Below are positions 27,216-35,840 of a stretch of 64,000 nt of DNA, piece by piece. The DNA lies in NCBI RefSeq assembly GCF_002744735.1, contig NZ_KZ319340.1, positions 1,025,030 through 1,089,029 on the forward strand, given 5' to 3'. Within the stretch, counting starts at the first letter, position 1. The number at the start of each line of letters is the position of its first letter. The position numbers were made by a program, and so were the translations under genes. The notes below the pieces were generated by a model. That model searched no databases. It saw nothing but the letters and a program-made list of their open reading frames with translations, and was not told where the DNA came from. The stretch comes from Marinobacter guineae. GTDB lineage: Bacteria; Pseudomonadota; Gammaproteobacteria; Pseudomonadales; Oleiphilaceae.

Positions 27216-28579
27216 ATCCGATAGCTGGGTCGATAGGCGGAAGAGCCCGGCAACTTCATCCGGTTTTGCGCCACGAACTGTTCCAGCATCGCTTCAAGCG
27301 GCTTGATCAGGCTCGGGTCACCGGCAATTTCAAACGGTCCCTTCTCCTGAACCTGGCGAATCCCTCCCTCTTTGACATTCCCGGCAACGATCCCGCTGAA
27401 TGCCTTGCGCAGGTTGGCGGCAATCATATGCACCGGTTGGTCCCGATGTAACTCAAGAGCAAGCATGTTGTCGTGATCCGGCTCAAAGGGTAACTGGAAC
27501 ACCGGATCGATTTTCAGCATCCAGTTGAAATAATAGGCGTCCTGCATGGCGCGACGGAAGGTTTCTACCTCCTTGATGCCTTTCTTCATGGTCTGAGCCA
27601 CACGTACTGGATCGTCAATGATGATCTCATACTTGCTCGCCGCTTCATCGCCCAGAGCATTGCGGATGAACTTGTCGATCATCTCGAAATACTCCGCATT
27701 TTCCTGCTCGCCGGTGAAAACCACAGGGAAGGGCAGGTCGACGTTGTCCGGATGCAGCAGGATGCCCAGCAGGTAGAGAATTTCCTCGGCGGTACCAACA
27801 CCGCCCGGGAACACGATAACCCCGTGGCCGCAGCGGACGAATGCCTCCAGACGCTTTTCGATGTCCGGCATGATCACCAGTTCATTGACGATGGGATTCG
27901 GCGCCTCTGCCCCTATGATGCCAGGCTCGGTGATGCCGATGTAGCGACCGTTTTTCACCCGTTGCTTGGCATGGCCGATGGTGGCGCCTTTCATGGGGCC
28001 TTTCATGGCGCCAGGGCCGCAACCGGTGCAGATGCTCAGGGCTCTCAGGCCCAACTGATGGCCCACTTCCTTGCTGTACTGGTACTCTGCCTGGCCAATG
28101 GAGTGGCCGCCCCAGCACACCACCAGGTCCGGCTGGCGGCCAGCCTCGAGCACCCGCGCGTTACGCAGGATATGGAAGACGTAATTGGTGAGATCTTCTG
28201 GGTCGTCACGGCGAAAACCGGCCGCCGACTGGGGGATGGAGTGCGAGTAGATAATATCCCTTAGCACGGAAAACAGATGCTCCCGAAGCGCCCTGAGCAT
28301 CTGTCCGTCGACAAAGGCGTGGGCGGGGGCATTGATCAGTTCCAGCTTCAGACCGCGCGGTTGCGGTACCAGCCGGACGTCAAAATCCGCATGGGATTCC
28401 ATCAAGGCCTTGCAGTCATCGGTTTCTATACCGGTGTTCAGAACTGCCAGTGCGCATTGGCGGAATAAACGGTAGAGACCACCTTCGCTGCGGTCCTTGA
28501 GCCGGTTGACCTCGTAATTTGAAAGTATTTCAAGGCTGCCCTCGGGAGAAACCAGGGCATTGATGATCGTTTCCTGCAT
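27197..28579 (-). CDS. ppnN: Nucleotide 5'-monophosphate nucleosidase PpnN
   Basis: The protein has 460 residues from ATG 28579, which has AGGAG upstream; a longer frame to 28645 lacks a site and exceeds the family length. The central LOG-type Rossmann domain shows CTGCGPGAMKGPMKGA and the PGGVGTAEEI motif. The N-terminal region (SPEGSLEILSNYEVNRLK) and C-terminal extension match E. coli PpnN. It cleaves purine and pyrimidine monophosphates to base and ribose 5-phosphate; in E. coli it is regulated by (p)ppGpp. It is divergent from thiI. Confidence 0.92.
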   Translation of the reverse strand: MQETIINALVSPEGSLEILSNYEVNRLKDRSEGGLYRLFRQCALAVLNTGIETDDCKALMESHADFDVRLVPQPRGLKLELINAPAHAFVDGQMLRALREHLFSVLRDIIYSHSIPQSAAGFRRDDPEDLTNYVFHILRNARVLEAGRQPDLVVCWGGHSIGQAEYQYSKEVGHQLGLRALSICTGCGPGAMKGPMKGATIGHAKQRVKNGRYIGITEPGIIGAEAPNPIVNELVIMPDIEKRLEAFVRCGHGVIVFPGGVGTAEEILYLLGILLHPDNVDLPFPVVFTGEQENAEYFEMIDKFIRNALGDEAASKYEIIIDDPVRVAQTMKKGIKEVETFRRAMQDAYYFNWMLKIDPVFQLPFEPDHDNMLALELHRDQPVHMIAANLRKAFSGIVAGNVKEGGIRQVQEKGPFEIAGDPSLIKPLEAMLEQFVAQNRMKLPGSSAYRPSYRIVSGAA

Positions 28580-28689
28580 TAACGGTGAAGCTCCTGAATG
28601 TTGCGGCAATGCCTGATTTTGAGGCACAGAGTCAAAAAGGTACACTAAGCGCTTTCCCTTTCATACGCCACCCGACAAAATCCCGATTT

Positions 28690-30144
28690 ATGAAACTGTT
28701 GATTCGTCCCGCCCCGGAAGTAGCCATCAAAAGCAAGCCCGTCCGCCGCCAACAGATGCGTCATCTGAGGCAGAACATTCGCAAGCTTCTTGCCCGGGTG
28801 GACCCGGACATTCGGGTGGAAGGCAGCTGGGACCGGGTGGACGTGGAGGTGCCGGATGGTCGCAGCCTGTCCGGCCCGGTCATCGAAGCCCTTCTGCGCA
28901 TTCCCGGCATTTCCACCATCCAGGAAATCGCGGCGTTTCCGCTCGTCAGTCTTGAGGATGTTGCCGAAAAAGCCGTTGAGGCGTTCCCTGAGCGGCTCAA
29001 CGGCAAGACCTTCGCAGTCAGGGCCCGTCGCCATGGCGAGCACAGCTTCCGCTCAATCGATCTGGAACGGACGGTCGGCGCTGCACTCATGCAGGCCTCG
29101 GGAGCCACTGGCGTTAATCTGAAGTCACCTCAGGTTGAAGTGCGCATCGAAGTGCAGGGCGATCAGTTCCATATTGCTCACCGCAAGCATCGGGGTCTGG
29201 GTGGCTATCCGCTGGGCAGTGTTGAGAATGTGCTGACCCTGATCTCCGGCGGCTACGACTCTTCGGTCGCGGCCTACCTGATGATGCGGAGGGGACTTCG
29301 CAATCACTTTCTGTTTTTCAATCTGGGTGGCACCGCCCACGAGGTTGGCGTGCGCCAGGTGGTGCACTACCTCTGGGACCGGTACGGCGCCTCCCATAGT
29401 GCCAAGTTTATTTCCGTGCCTTTTGAGGGGGTCGTGGCCGAGATCATGCGTTCGGTCGGTCACCGCCACTGGGGTGTTGTTTTGAAGCGGCAGATGCTGA
29501 AGGCGGCGGCCGAGATTGCCCGCAAGAACAACGCCGCGGGCCTGGTTACCGGCGATGCGGTGGCCCAGGTTTCCAGCCAGACCCTGAGCAACCTGAATGT
29601 GGTGGACCGGGCCAGTGACGAAGTGGTCCTACGTCCGCTGGTGTCCATGGACAAGGAGTCGATCATCCGCATCGCCCGGGAAATCGGCACCGAATCCTAC
29701 GCCCGCACCATGCCGGAATACTGCGGTGTGATCTCCCAGAAGCCCGCAACCCGCGCCAAACTGCACCGGGTCGAAGAAGACGAAGCCCGGATGGACGCAG
29801 CCGTTCTGGCGAATGCCATTGCAGCCCGTGAGGAAACCCCGGTGAACCGGTTGCTGGAAACGACCGTTACGCCCGAGGAGGTGGAATTGGTGCAGACGCC
29901 GGCGGTCGACGACGTGATTATTGACGTCCGCCATCCCTCAGAGGGGGAGCAGTCGCCGCTGGAGCTCACCAATAACGAGATCCTGCAGATTCCGTTCTAC
30001 GAACTGAACCAGCAGATGGCGGGCCTGCCGGGGAATCGACAGTATCTGCTGTACTGTGATCGCGGCACCATGAGCCGCATGCATGCGGGGCACCTGAAAG
30101 CCGAGGGGCACGAAAACGTGAAAGTTTACGCGCCCGCCGCCTGA
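28690..30144 (+). CDS. thiI: tRNA 4-thiouridine synthase / thiazole sulfur carrier enzyme
   Basis: The protein has 484 residues from ATG 28690, matching E. coli ThiI at its start (MKLLIRPAPEVAIKSKPVR). A THUMP domain covers about 60-165. The PP-loop ATP site SGGYDSSVAAYL follows. The conserved Cys lies in MPEYCGVISQKP, and the C-terminal rhodanese domain carries a catalytic Cys in LLYCDRGTMSRM. It makes s4U8 in tRNA and, in E. coli, delivers sulfur for thiazole synthesis. All key cysteines are present. It ends five bases from a convergent gene. Confidence 0.95.
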   Translation: MKLLIRPAPEVAIKSKPVRRQQMRHLRQNIRKLLARVDPDIRVEGSWDRVDVEVPDGRSLSGPVIEALLRIPGISTIQEIAAFPLVSLEDVAEKAVEAFPERLNGKTFAVRARRHGEHSFRSIDLERTVGAALMQASGATGVNLKSPQVEVRIEVQGDQFHIAHRKHRGLGGYPLGSVENVLTLISGGYDSSVAAYLMMRRGLRNHFLFFNLGGTAHEVGVRQVVHYLWDRYGASHSAKFISVPFEGVVAEIMRSVGHRHWGVVLKRQMLKAAAEIARKNNAAGLVTGDAVAQVSSQTLSNLNVVDRASDEVVLRPLVSMDKESIIRIAREIGTESYARTMPEYCGVISQKPATRAKLHRVEEDEARMDAAVLANAIAAREETPVNRLLETTVTPEEVELVQTPAVDDVIIDVRHPSEGEQSPLELTNNEILQIPFYELNQQMAGLPGNRQYLLYCDRGTMSRMHAGHLKAEGHENVKVYAPAA

Positions 30145-30148
30145 AACC

Positions 30149-31162
30149 TCAGCCCGCAAGGCCCTTGAAAAACTGCTGGACATTCTCGCTGAGGGTGTCC
30201 AGATCATAACCGCCTTCCTGAACCACCAGCGTTGGCAACCCCAGCTGCCGTACGTGGGTGCTGAGCCTGCAGAAGCCTTCCGAAGATACCGACACCTTGG
30301 CCTGGGGGTCGTCCTTGTAGATATCAAAGCCGAGGGTGAGGATCAGGGCATCCGGCTGGAACAGTTTGATCGCAGCCAGAGCTTCATCCAGTTTCGCGAA
30401 GAAATCGTCCTCGGATGAACCGTGGGGCATCGGCATGTTGATGTTGTAACCGAAGCCTTCGCCTTCGCCCCGCTCGTTCTCGAAGCCGGTGACCACCGGG
30501 TAGAAATTGGTGGGGTCGCCGTGGATCGAAATATAAAGCACGTCGCTGCGATCGTAGAAGATCTCCTGAATGCCCTGGCCGTGGTGCATGTCGGTATCGA
30601 GAATCACGATTCTTGGGAATCGGGTTTTCATGTGCTCGGCCGCAATGGCGGCATTGTTCAGGTAGCAGAAGCCCCCTGCAGCATCTCTCCGCGCGTGATG
30701 CCCGGGCGGGCGGCACACGGCGTAAGAGCTACGGTCGCCGGCAATCAGGGCGTCGGCGGCGCCAAGGGCACTCTGGGCAGACCAGTAAGCGGCGTGCCAG
30801 GTGTGTTCGCCAATCGGACAGCTGCCATCGGCCTGGTAACGGGCGGCTTCGGCCAGAATTCCGGTCAGGTGATTGGGGGAACGGACAAAAATGTTCGAGA
30901 TCACCTCGTCACCCCAGTCATCCATCTTTTTCCAGCGGCGATGGGCGGATTCCAGAAAGCGCAGGTAACCCAGGTCGTGAACCTTCGAAATCGGGCCCGC
31001 GCCCTGATCCGCCGGCTGAAGTACTGAAACGCCCATCTCCTTCAGGCCATCCAGCATCTGCCCGGTGCGGTCAGGCACTTCCTGGGGCTGACGCATCTGA
31101 CCCCGCGTAAAGTAAGTCTGTGGAATGTGCTGGTCCTGTGCGGGATGGAAAAATGCTTTCAT
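30149..31162 (-). CDS. Histone deacetylase family / acetylpolyamine amidohydrolase
   Basis: A 337-residue zinc hydrolase of the arginase-deacetylase fold. It has CRPPGHHARRDAAGGFCYLNN, the metal motif LDTDMHHGQGIQEIF, LGFDIYKDDP with the second metal Asp, and EGGYDLDTLS. The closest named group appears to be acetylpolyamine amidohydrolases. It removes acetyl groups from polyamines or related amides in the cytosol. The substrate is inferred. The next gene, gabD, is divergent and acts in the same broad area of amine/GABA breakdown. Confidence 0.88.
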   Translation of the reverse strand: MKAFFHPAQDQHIPQTYFTRGQMRQPQEVPDRTGQMLDGLKEMGVSVLQPADQGAGPISKVHDLGYLRFLESAHRRWKKMDDWGDEVISNIFVRSPNHLTGILAEAARYQADGSCPIGEHTWHAAYWSAQSALGAADALIAGDRSSYAVCRPPGHHARRDAAGGFCYLNNAAIAAEHMKTRFPRIVILDTDMHHGQGIQEIFYDRSDVLYISIHGDPTNFYPVVTGFENERGEGEGFGYNINMPMPHGSSEDDFFAKLDEALAAIKLFQPDALILTLGFDIYKDDPQAKVSVSSEGFCRLSTHVRQLGLPTLVVQEGGYDLDTLSENVQQFFKGLAG

Positions 31163-31291
31163 TGTCCGGCCTCTTGAGTGTCTGGTTCTCCGAGTATAGG
31201 CACAGTCGGAGGATGATCAATAGCCCACCCTTGACTTTACAGGCTACGCAACAACACTCACTATGAAAGACATACGCTACTGACGCAATGC

Positions 31292-31307
31292 CGTCCCGCA
31301 AGGGACG
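31292..31307 (+). promoter_or_regulatory. Short hairpin in the gabD leader
   Basis: CGTCCC and GGGACG form a perfect six-base stem around the GNRA loop GCAA, 26 bases before the gabD start and just upstream of its AAGGAGCC ribosome site. It could affect translation or mRNA stability. No further structure is evident. Confidence 0.35.
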
Positions 31308-31333
31308 CCGCCAAACACCGAAAAGGAGCCAAG

Positions 31334-32785
31334 ATGATCGAGTCACCCCTGTTGGAAAAGATGACTGGCTACATTGGCGGTCGCTGGACAGACAACGCCG
31401 AAGGCAACACCTTTGATGTCTACAATCCCGCCACCGGTAAAGTCATCGCACAAGTGCCGTCAATGCCGGAGCAGGACATCCTGGCGGCCGTGGCCGCCGG
31501 CAAGTCGGCCCTGAAACTGACCAGCCCATACCCGATCGAAACCCGCCGCAAATGGCTGGAAGACATCCGGGATGCGCTCAAGGCCAATAAGGAAGAGGTC
31601 GGCCGGATTCTCTGTATGGAACACGGCAAACCATTGCAGGAAGCCCAAGGCGAAGTCGATTACGCCGCCGGCTTCTTCGATTACTGCTCCAAGCACATTC
31701 AGGCCCTGGATGCTCACACCATCCCGGAAAAGCCCAAGGACTGCACCTGGACGGTCCACTATCGGCCCATCGGCGTTACGGGCCTGATCACGCCCTGGAA
31801 CTTCCCCATCGGCATGATCGCCAAGAAACTCTCCGCCGCCCTGGCGGCAGGTTGCCCGTCGGTGATCAAACCGGCCAGCGAAACCCCGCTGACCATGATC
31901 GCCTTGTTCACACTGATGGACAAACACACCGATATGCCTGATGGCATGGTCAACCTGGTTATGGGCAAGGCCAGCGTGATCGGCAAGGTGCTGTGTGAAA
32001 GCCCGGACGTGCCCATGCTCAGCTTCACCGGCTCCACCGAAGTGGGTCGCAAGTTGATCATCGACACCGCCGAACAGGTCAAGAAACTGGCCCTCGAGCT
32101 GGGCGGCAACGCTCCGTTCATTGTTTTCGACGACGCCGACCTGGACGCCGCCGCCGACAACCTGATCGCCAACAAATTCCGCGGCGGGGGCCAGACCTGC
32201 GTCTGTGCCAACCGCATCTTCGTTCACGAGAAAGTGGCCGATGCCTTTGGTGAAAAACTCGCTGAGCGCGTGAACAAGATGACCGTCGGTGATGGCATCA
32301 ACGGCGACGTGGATCTCGGCCCCCTGATCAACCAGGCTGGCTACGACAAGGTAAAACGCCACGTTGCGGACGCACTGGAGAAAGGCGCCAGTCTTGTGGC
32401 AGGCAAAAAGCCGGAAGACCTCGGCGATGATCTGTTCTTCCCGCCGACCGTGGTCAGCGGCGTTAACCGCGATATGTGCTGCTACCGCGAGGAAACCTTC
32501 GGCCCGCTGGTGCCTATGGCCCTGTTCCGCACGGAGGAAGAAGTCATCGAAGCCGGTAACGATACGGAGTTCGGCCTGGCCTCCTACGTGTTCACGAACG
32601 ATGCCGAGCGCGCCCAGCGCGTTGCCGCCGGCCTGCGTTTCGGCCACTGCGGCTGGAACACCGGCACCGGCCCGACCCCGGAAGCGCCGTTTGGTGGCAT
32701 GAAGGCTTCTGGTATTGGCCGGGAAGGCGGCCTGGAAGGTCTGTTTGAGTTTGTGGAAGCTCAGACCGTCCCAAGAGGTTTTTAG
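31334..32785 (+). CDS. gabD: NAD(P)-dependent succinate-semialdehyde dehydrogenase
   Basis: A 483-residue aldehyde dehydrogenase. It has TPWNFPIGMIAKKLSAALAA, the SFTGSTEVGR cofactor loop, catalytic Glu in LALELGGNAPF, catalytic Cys in GGGQTCVCANRIF, and EETFGPLVPMALF. Length and motifs match GabD, which oxidises succinate semialdehyde to succinate in GABA and putrescine breakdown. No gabT is adjacent. The start ATG has AAGGAGCC upstream. The palindromic element at 32814-32921 lies 29 bases after the stop. Confidence 0.92.
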   Translation: MIESPLLEKMTGYIGGRWTDNAEGNTFDVYNPATGKVIAQVPSMPEQDILAAVAAGKSALKLTSPYPIETRRKWLEDIRDALKANKEEVGRILCMEHGKPLQEAQGEVDYAAGFFDYCSKHIQALDAHTIPEKPKDCTWTVHYRPIGVTGLITPWNFPIGMIAKKLSAALAAGCPSVIKPASETPLTMIALFTLMDKHTDMPDGMVNLVMGKASVIGKVLCESPDVPMLSFTGSTEVGRKLIIDTAEQVKKLALELGGNAPFIVFDDADLDAAADNLIANKFRGGGQTCVCANRIFVHEKVADAFGEKLAERVNKMTVGDGINGDVDLGPLINQAGYDKVKRHVADALEKGASLVAGKKPEDLGDDLFFPPTVVSGVNRDMCCYREETFGPLVPMALFRTEEEVIEAGNDTEFGLASYVFTNDAERAQRVAAGLRFGHCGWNTGTGPTPEAPFGGMKASGIGREGGLEGLFEFVEAQTVPRGF

Positions 32786-32813
32786 TAGAGAAACCATCTC
32801 CGAAGCAAGATAA

Positions 32814-32921
32814 GCGCGGGGGCGGGTCTCTGTTCAGGACTGTCTGTGGCCAGGGATGGCCACAGCCAAGCGCACATGGATGTGCTCGTAGCGTGTCCTG
32901 AACAGAGACCCGCCCTCGTGC
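32814..32921 (+). repeat. Long palindromic element B enclosing two A-N-GGA-T hairpins
   Basis: Arms at 32820-32840 and 32895-32915 are 21 bases and perfectly complementary. Pairing continues six more bases outward (32814-32819 with 32916-32921, two G-U). The 54-base interior holds hairpin 1 at 32844-32865 (nine-base stem, loop GGGA) and hairpin 2 at 32872-32885 (GCACA-TGGA-TGTGC). Both carry C-A-N-G-G-A-T-G as in element A at 22249. The arm sequences of A and B are unrelated, but the interiors align. The GGA-bearing strand is that of gabD and uvrD, on either side. Confidence 0.88.
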
Positions 32922-33024
32922 GTTCCTCCCTGGATCAGGGCTAACCCAGGCCCAAAAGAAATCCCGCATTTCTCCTGTTATACTCTCCAACCTGTTTATT
33001 TAACCAGTAGCGAACCGATTTTCT

Positions 33025-35190
33025 ATGGACGTCTCCCACATCATCGATCCGTTGAACGATGCCCAGCGCGAAGCTGTCACCGCCCAGAATGATCATCTGT
33101 TGGTGCTAGCGGGCGCCGGCAGTGGCAAAACCCGGGTTCTGGTGCATCGAATCGCATGGTTGATGACCGTGGATCGGGTTCCGCCCACCGGCATCCTGGC
33201 CGTGACCTTCACCAACAAGGCCGCCAAGGAAATGCGCTACCGCATTGAACAGATGATGAATATCCCGGCCCGTGGCCTCTGGTTCGGTACTTTTCACGGC
33301 ATTGCCCACCGCCTGCTGCGCTCCCACTGGCAGGACGCGGGGTTGCCGGAAAACTTCCAGGTGCTGGACAGTGACGACCAGCTGCGGCTGATCAAACGGG
33401 TAATGCGGGAGAACCAGATCGACGAAAGCAAATGGCCACCGAAACAGGCCCAGTGGTTTATCAGCAGCCAGAAAGACGAAGGGTTGCGGGCGGACCATAT
33501 CCAGGAGAATCCTGGCGACCATTTCCTGTCTACGATGCTGAAAATCTACCGCCAGTACGAAAAACTCTGCCAACTGGGAGGCTTGGTGGATTTTGGCGAG
33601 CTGCTGCTGCGCTCCCATGAGCTTTGGCTGCATCGGCCTGAGCTTCTGGCCCATTACCAGAGCCGGTTCCAGCACATCCTGGTGGACGAGTTTCAGGACA
33701 CCAACACCATTCAATACGCCTGGCTGCAGGTGCTCGCCAGCAATCGGGTGCCAATGACAGTGGTGGGGGACGACGATCAGTCCATCTACGGCTGGCGGGG
33801 CGCCAAGGTCGAGAACATCCAGCAATACCAGAGGGATTTTCCTAACGCCCGGCTGGTGCGGCTGGAGCAGAACTACCGATCCACCCAGATGATCCTGAAA
33901 GCCGCCAACGCGGTGATCGCCAACAACCAGGGCCGGCTGGGCAAGGAACTGTGGACCGACGGCCCGGAAGGTGAACCGATCAGCCTGTATGCGGCCTTCA
34001 ATGAGCAGGATGAAGCCAACTACATTGCCGATAGCATCTCGGCCTGGGTACAGGATGGCAACCTGCGCAGTGAGTCGGCAATCCTGTATCGCTCCAACGC
34101 CCAGTCCCGGGTGCTGGAAGAATCCCTGATGCGCCAGGGCATTCCTTACCGGGTTTATGGTGGCCTGCGATTCTACGATCGCCAGGAAATCCGTAACGCA
34201 TTGGCGTATTTGCGATTGGTGCAGTACCGGCGTGATGACGCCGCCTTCGAGCGAGTGGTTAACGTCCCACCCCGGGGCATCGGTGCCAAGAGCCTGGCCG
34301 AGCTTCGGGAATACGCCACGGAACAGGGCATTTCCCTGTGGGAATCCGCCGAACGGCTGCTGGAAGCCGGGCAGGTGAAAGGCAGGGCCAAAACCGGACT
34401 GCAGTCGTTTATCGCCATCATCGAAGGCCTGTCCGAAATGGTGGGCGATGCTTCGCTGCAGGGCCTGATGAAACAGACCATCGAAAACAGCGGCCTGAAA
34501 GATTACCACGCCAGTGAAAAAGGCGAGAAAGGCCAGGCCCGGGTGGAAAACCTGGAAGAACTGGTCAACGCCCTCTCGGATTATGAAGTGGAAGATGGCG
34601 TCGACCCGCTGTCAGAATTCATCGCCCAGGCGGCCCTGGACGCGGGCGAATCCCAGGCTGAAGATCATGAAGACAGCGTCCAGCTGATGACGCTGCACTC
34701 CGCCAAGGGCCTGGAGTTCCCGCTGGTGTTCCTGGCCGGTGTGGAAGAAGGTCTGTTCCCCCATGGCATGTCCCTGGAAGAACCGGGCCGCATGGAAGAA
34801 GAGCGCCGCCTGGCCTACGTGGGCATAACCCGGGCCATGAAAAAGCTGGTGCTCACTTACGCCGAATCCCGCCGTCTGTATGGTCAGGAAAAGTTCAATG
34901 CCCTGTCCCGGTTTGTGCGCGAAATCCCTGGCGATTGCCTGCAGGAAGTCCGCTTGCGCAACACCGTCACCCGCCCGGCCATGGTTGAACGGCCCAACCA
35001 AAGCATGTTCTCTCAGGATTCAGCTCAGCAGTCTGGCTTCAGCCTCGGGCAGCGGGTGCGCCATCCCAAGTTTGGCGAGGGCATCGTGATGAACTCCGAG
35101 GGCACCGGGCACCATACGCGGGTGCAGGTGAACTTTGATGAGGGCGCAAAATGGCTGGTGCTGGCCTATGCGCCGCTGGAAGCCTGCTGA
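33025..35190 (+). CDS. uvrD: DNA helicase II
   Basis: A 721-residue 3'-5' helicase. It has motif I LAGAGSGKTRVLVHRI, GTFHGIAHRLLR, motif II LVDEFQDTN, motif III VVGDDDQSIYGWRGA, motif IV EQNYRST, motif V MTLHSAKGLEFPLVF, motif VI RRLAYVGITRAMKKL, and the C-terminal tudor-like tail VRHPKFGEGIVMNSEG. Length and order match UvrD, which acts in mismatch repair, nucleotide excision repair and transcription-coupled repair. Element B lies about 100 bases upstream of the start. Confidence 0.95.
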   Translation: MDVSHIIDPLNDAQREAVTAQNDHLLVLAGAGSGKTRVLVHRIAWLMTVDRVPPTGILAVTFTNKAAKEMRYRIEQMMNIPARGLWFGTFHGIAHRLLRSHWQDAGLPENFQVLDSDDQLRLIKRVMRENQIDESKWPPKQAQWFISSQKDEGLRADHIQENPGDHFLSTMLKIYRQYEKLCQLGGLVDFGELLLRSHELWLHRPELLAHYQSRFQHILVDEFQDTNTIQYAWLQVLASNRVPMTVVGDDDQSIYGWRGAKVENIQQYQRDFPNARLVRLEQNYRSTQMILKAANAVIANNQGRLGKELWTDGPEGEPISLYAAFNEQDEANYIADSISAWVQDGNLRSESAILYRSNAQSRVLEESLMRQGIPYRVYGGLRFYDRQEIRNALAYLRLVQYRRDDAAFERVVNVPPRGIGAKSLAELREYATEQGISLWESAERLLEAGQVKGRAKTGLQSFIAIIEGLSEMVGDASLQGLMKQTIENSGLKDYHASEKGEKGQARVENLEELVNALSDYEVEDGVDPLSEFIAQAALDAGESQAEDHEDSVQLMTLHSAKGLEFPLVFLAGVEEGLFPHGMSLEEPGRMEEERRLAYVGITRAMKKLVLTYAESRRLYGQEKFNALSRFVREIPGDCLQEVRLRNTVTRPAMVERPNQSMFSQDSAQQSGFSLGQRVRHPKFGEGIVMNSEGTGHHTRVQVNFDEGAKWLVLAYAPLEAC

Positions 35191-35229
35191 TAGACATTTC
35201 CCCCTTTTTGCAACTGGAGCTTGAAGAGC

Positions 35230-35769
35230 ATGATTGAAGTGTTGGTGCTGGCTGTGGCACTGAGTATGGATGCGTTTGCTGTATCGATTGGCCTGGGGTC
35301 CAAGCACAAGAAAAAAGCATCATCGCTCGCCATTATGGCGGGGCTGTATTTTGGGTTGTTCCAGGGCCTGATGCCACTGATCGGCTACCTGGGCGGCAAG
35401 GGCGTTCTTGGCTGGGTTGAGGCCTACGCGCCCTGGATTGCGTTCATCCTGCTGGCGCTGATCGGTGGCAAGATGATTTATGAGGCATTTTCCGAAGGGG
35501 TTGAGGAGGACATCGCGATCATCACCCATCGGGTTATGTTGACGCTGGCGATCGCCACCAGCATTGATGCCATGGCAGCCGGGTTTGCACTTACTCTTCT
35601 GGACGTTGCGCCTTTGCTGGCCTGTCTGATTATTGGTGTAACCACGTTGGTGTTCAGTGTGGCCGGCGTCTATATCGGTACCCGCAGTGGCACCTTCTTA
35701 GAGGGCAAAGCGGAATTTGTCGGCGGCGTGGTGATTGTGCTGATCGGGGTCAAGATTCTGTTCATGTGA
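35230..35769 (+). CDS. mntP: Manganese efflux pump MntP
   Basis: A 179-residue protein with six membrane helices and two copies of the family Asp motif ([13 protein letters not shown] and [12 protein letters not shown]). MntP exports Mn(II). The ATG at 35230 follows GGAGC. Only 39 bases separate it from uvrD, so there is no room for the yybP-ykoY riboswitch that controls mntP in some bacteria; it may simply be read through from uvrD. Confidence 0.93.
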   Translation: MIEVLVLAVALSMDAFAVSIGLGSKHKKKASSLAIMAGLYFGLFQGLMPLIGYLGGKGVLGWVEAYAPWIAFILLALIGGKMIYEAFSEGVEEDIAIITHRVMLTLAIATSIDAMAAGFALTLLDVAPLLACLIIGVTTLVFSVAGVYIGTRSGTFLEGKAEFVGGVVIVLIGVKILFM

Positions 35770-35771
35770 GC

Positions 35772-35799
35772 GCGGATAGCTACTAGCGGATAGCCACTA
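35772..35799. repeat. Tandem 14-base duplication
   Basis: GCGGATAGCTACTA at 35772-35785 is followed directly by GCGGATAGCCACTA at 35786-35799, one base different. It lies between mntP and uppP, and no function is apparent. Confidence 0.7.
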
Positions 35800-35840
35800 T
35801 TGGTGCCATCCCGAACAGTTGTATTGGCTCCTGAAAGAGT

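Noticed and set aside
31460..32797. Long open frame (445 codons) on the minus strand opposite gabD
   Set aside because: It mirrors the third-position GC bias of gabD, has no recognisable domain, and gabD is certain.
33106..34509. Long open frame (467 codons) on the minus strand opposite uvrD
   Set aside because: Antisense shadow of a well-conserved gene in GC-rich DNA; no domain or plausible start context.
35191..35229. yybP-ykoY manganese riboswitch before mntP
   Set aside because: The gap is only 39 bases, too short for the aptamer, and no matching motif lies in the end of uvrD that I can see.
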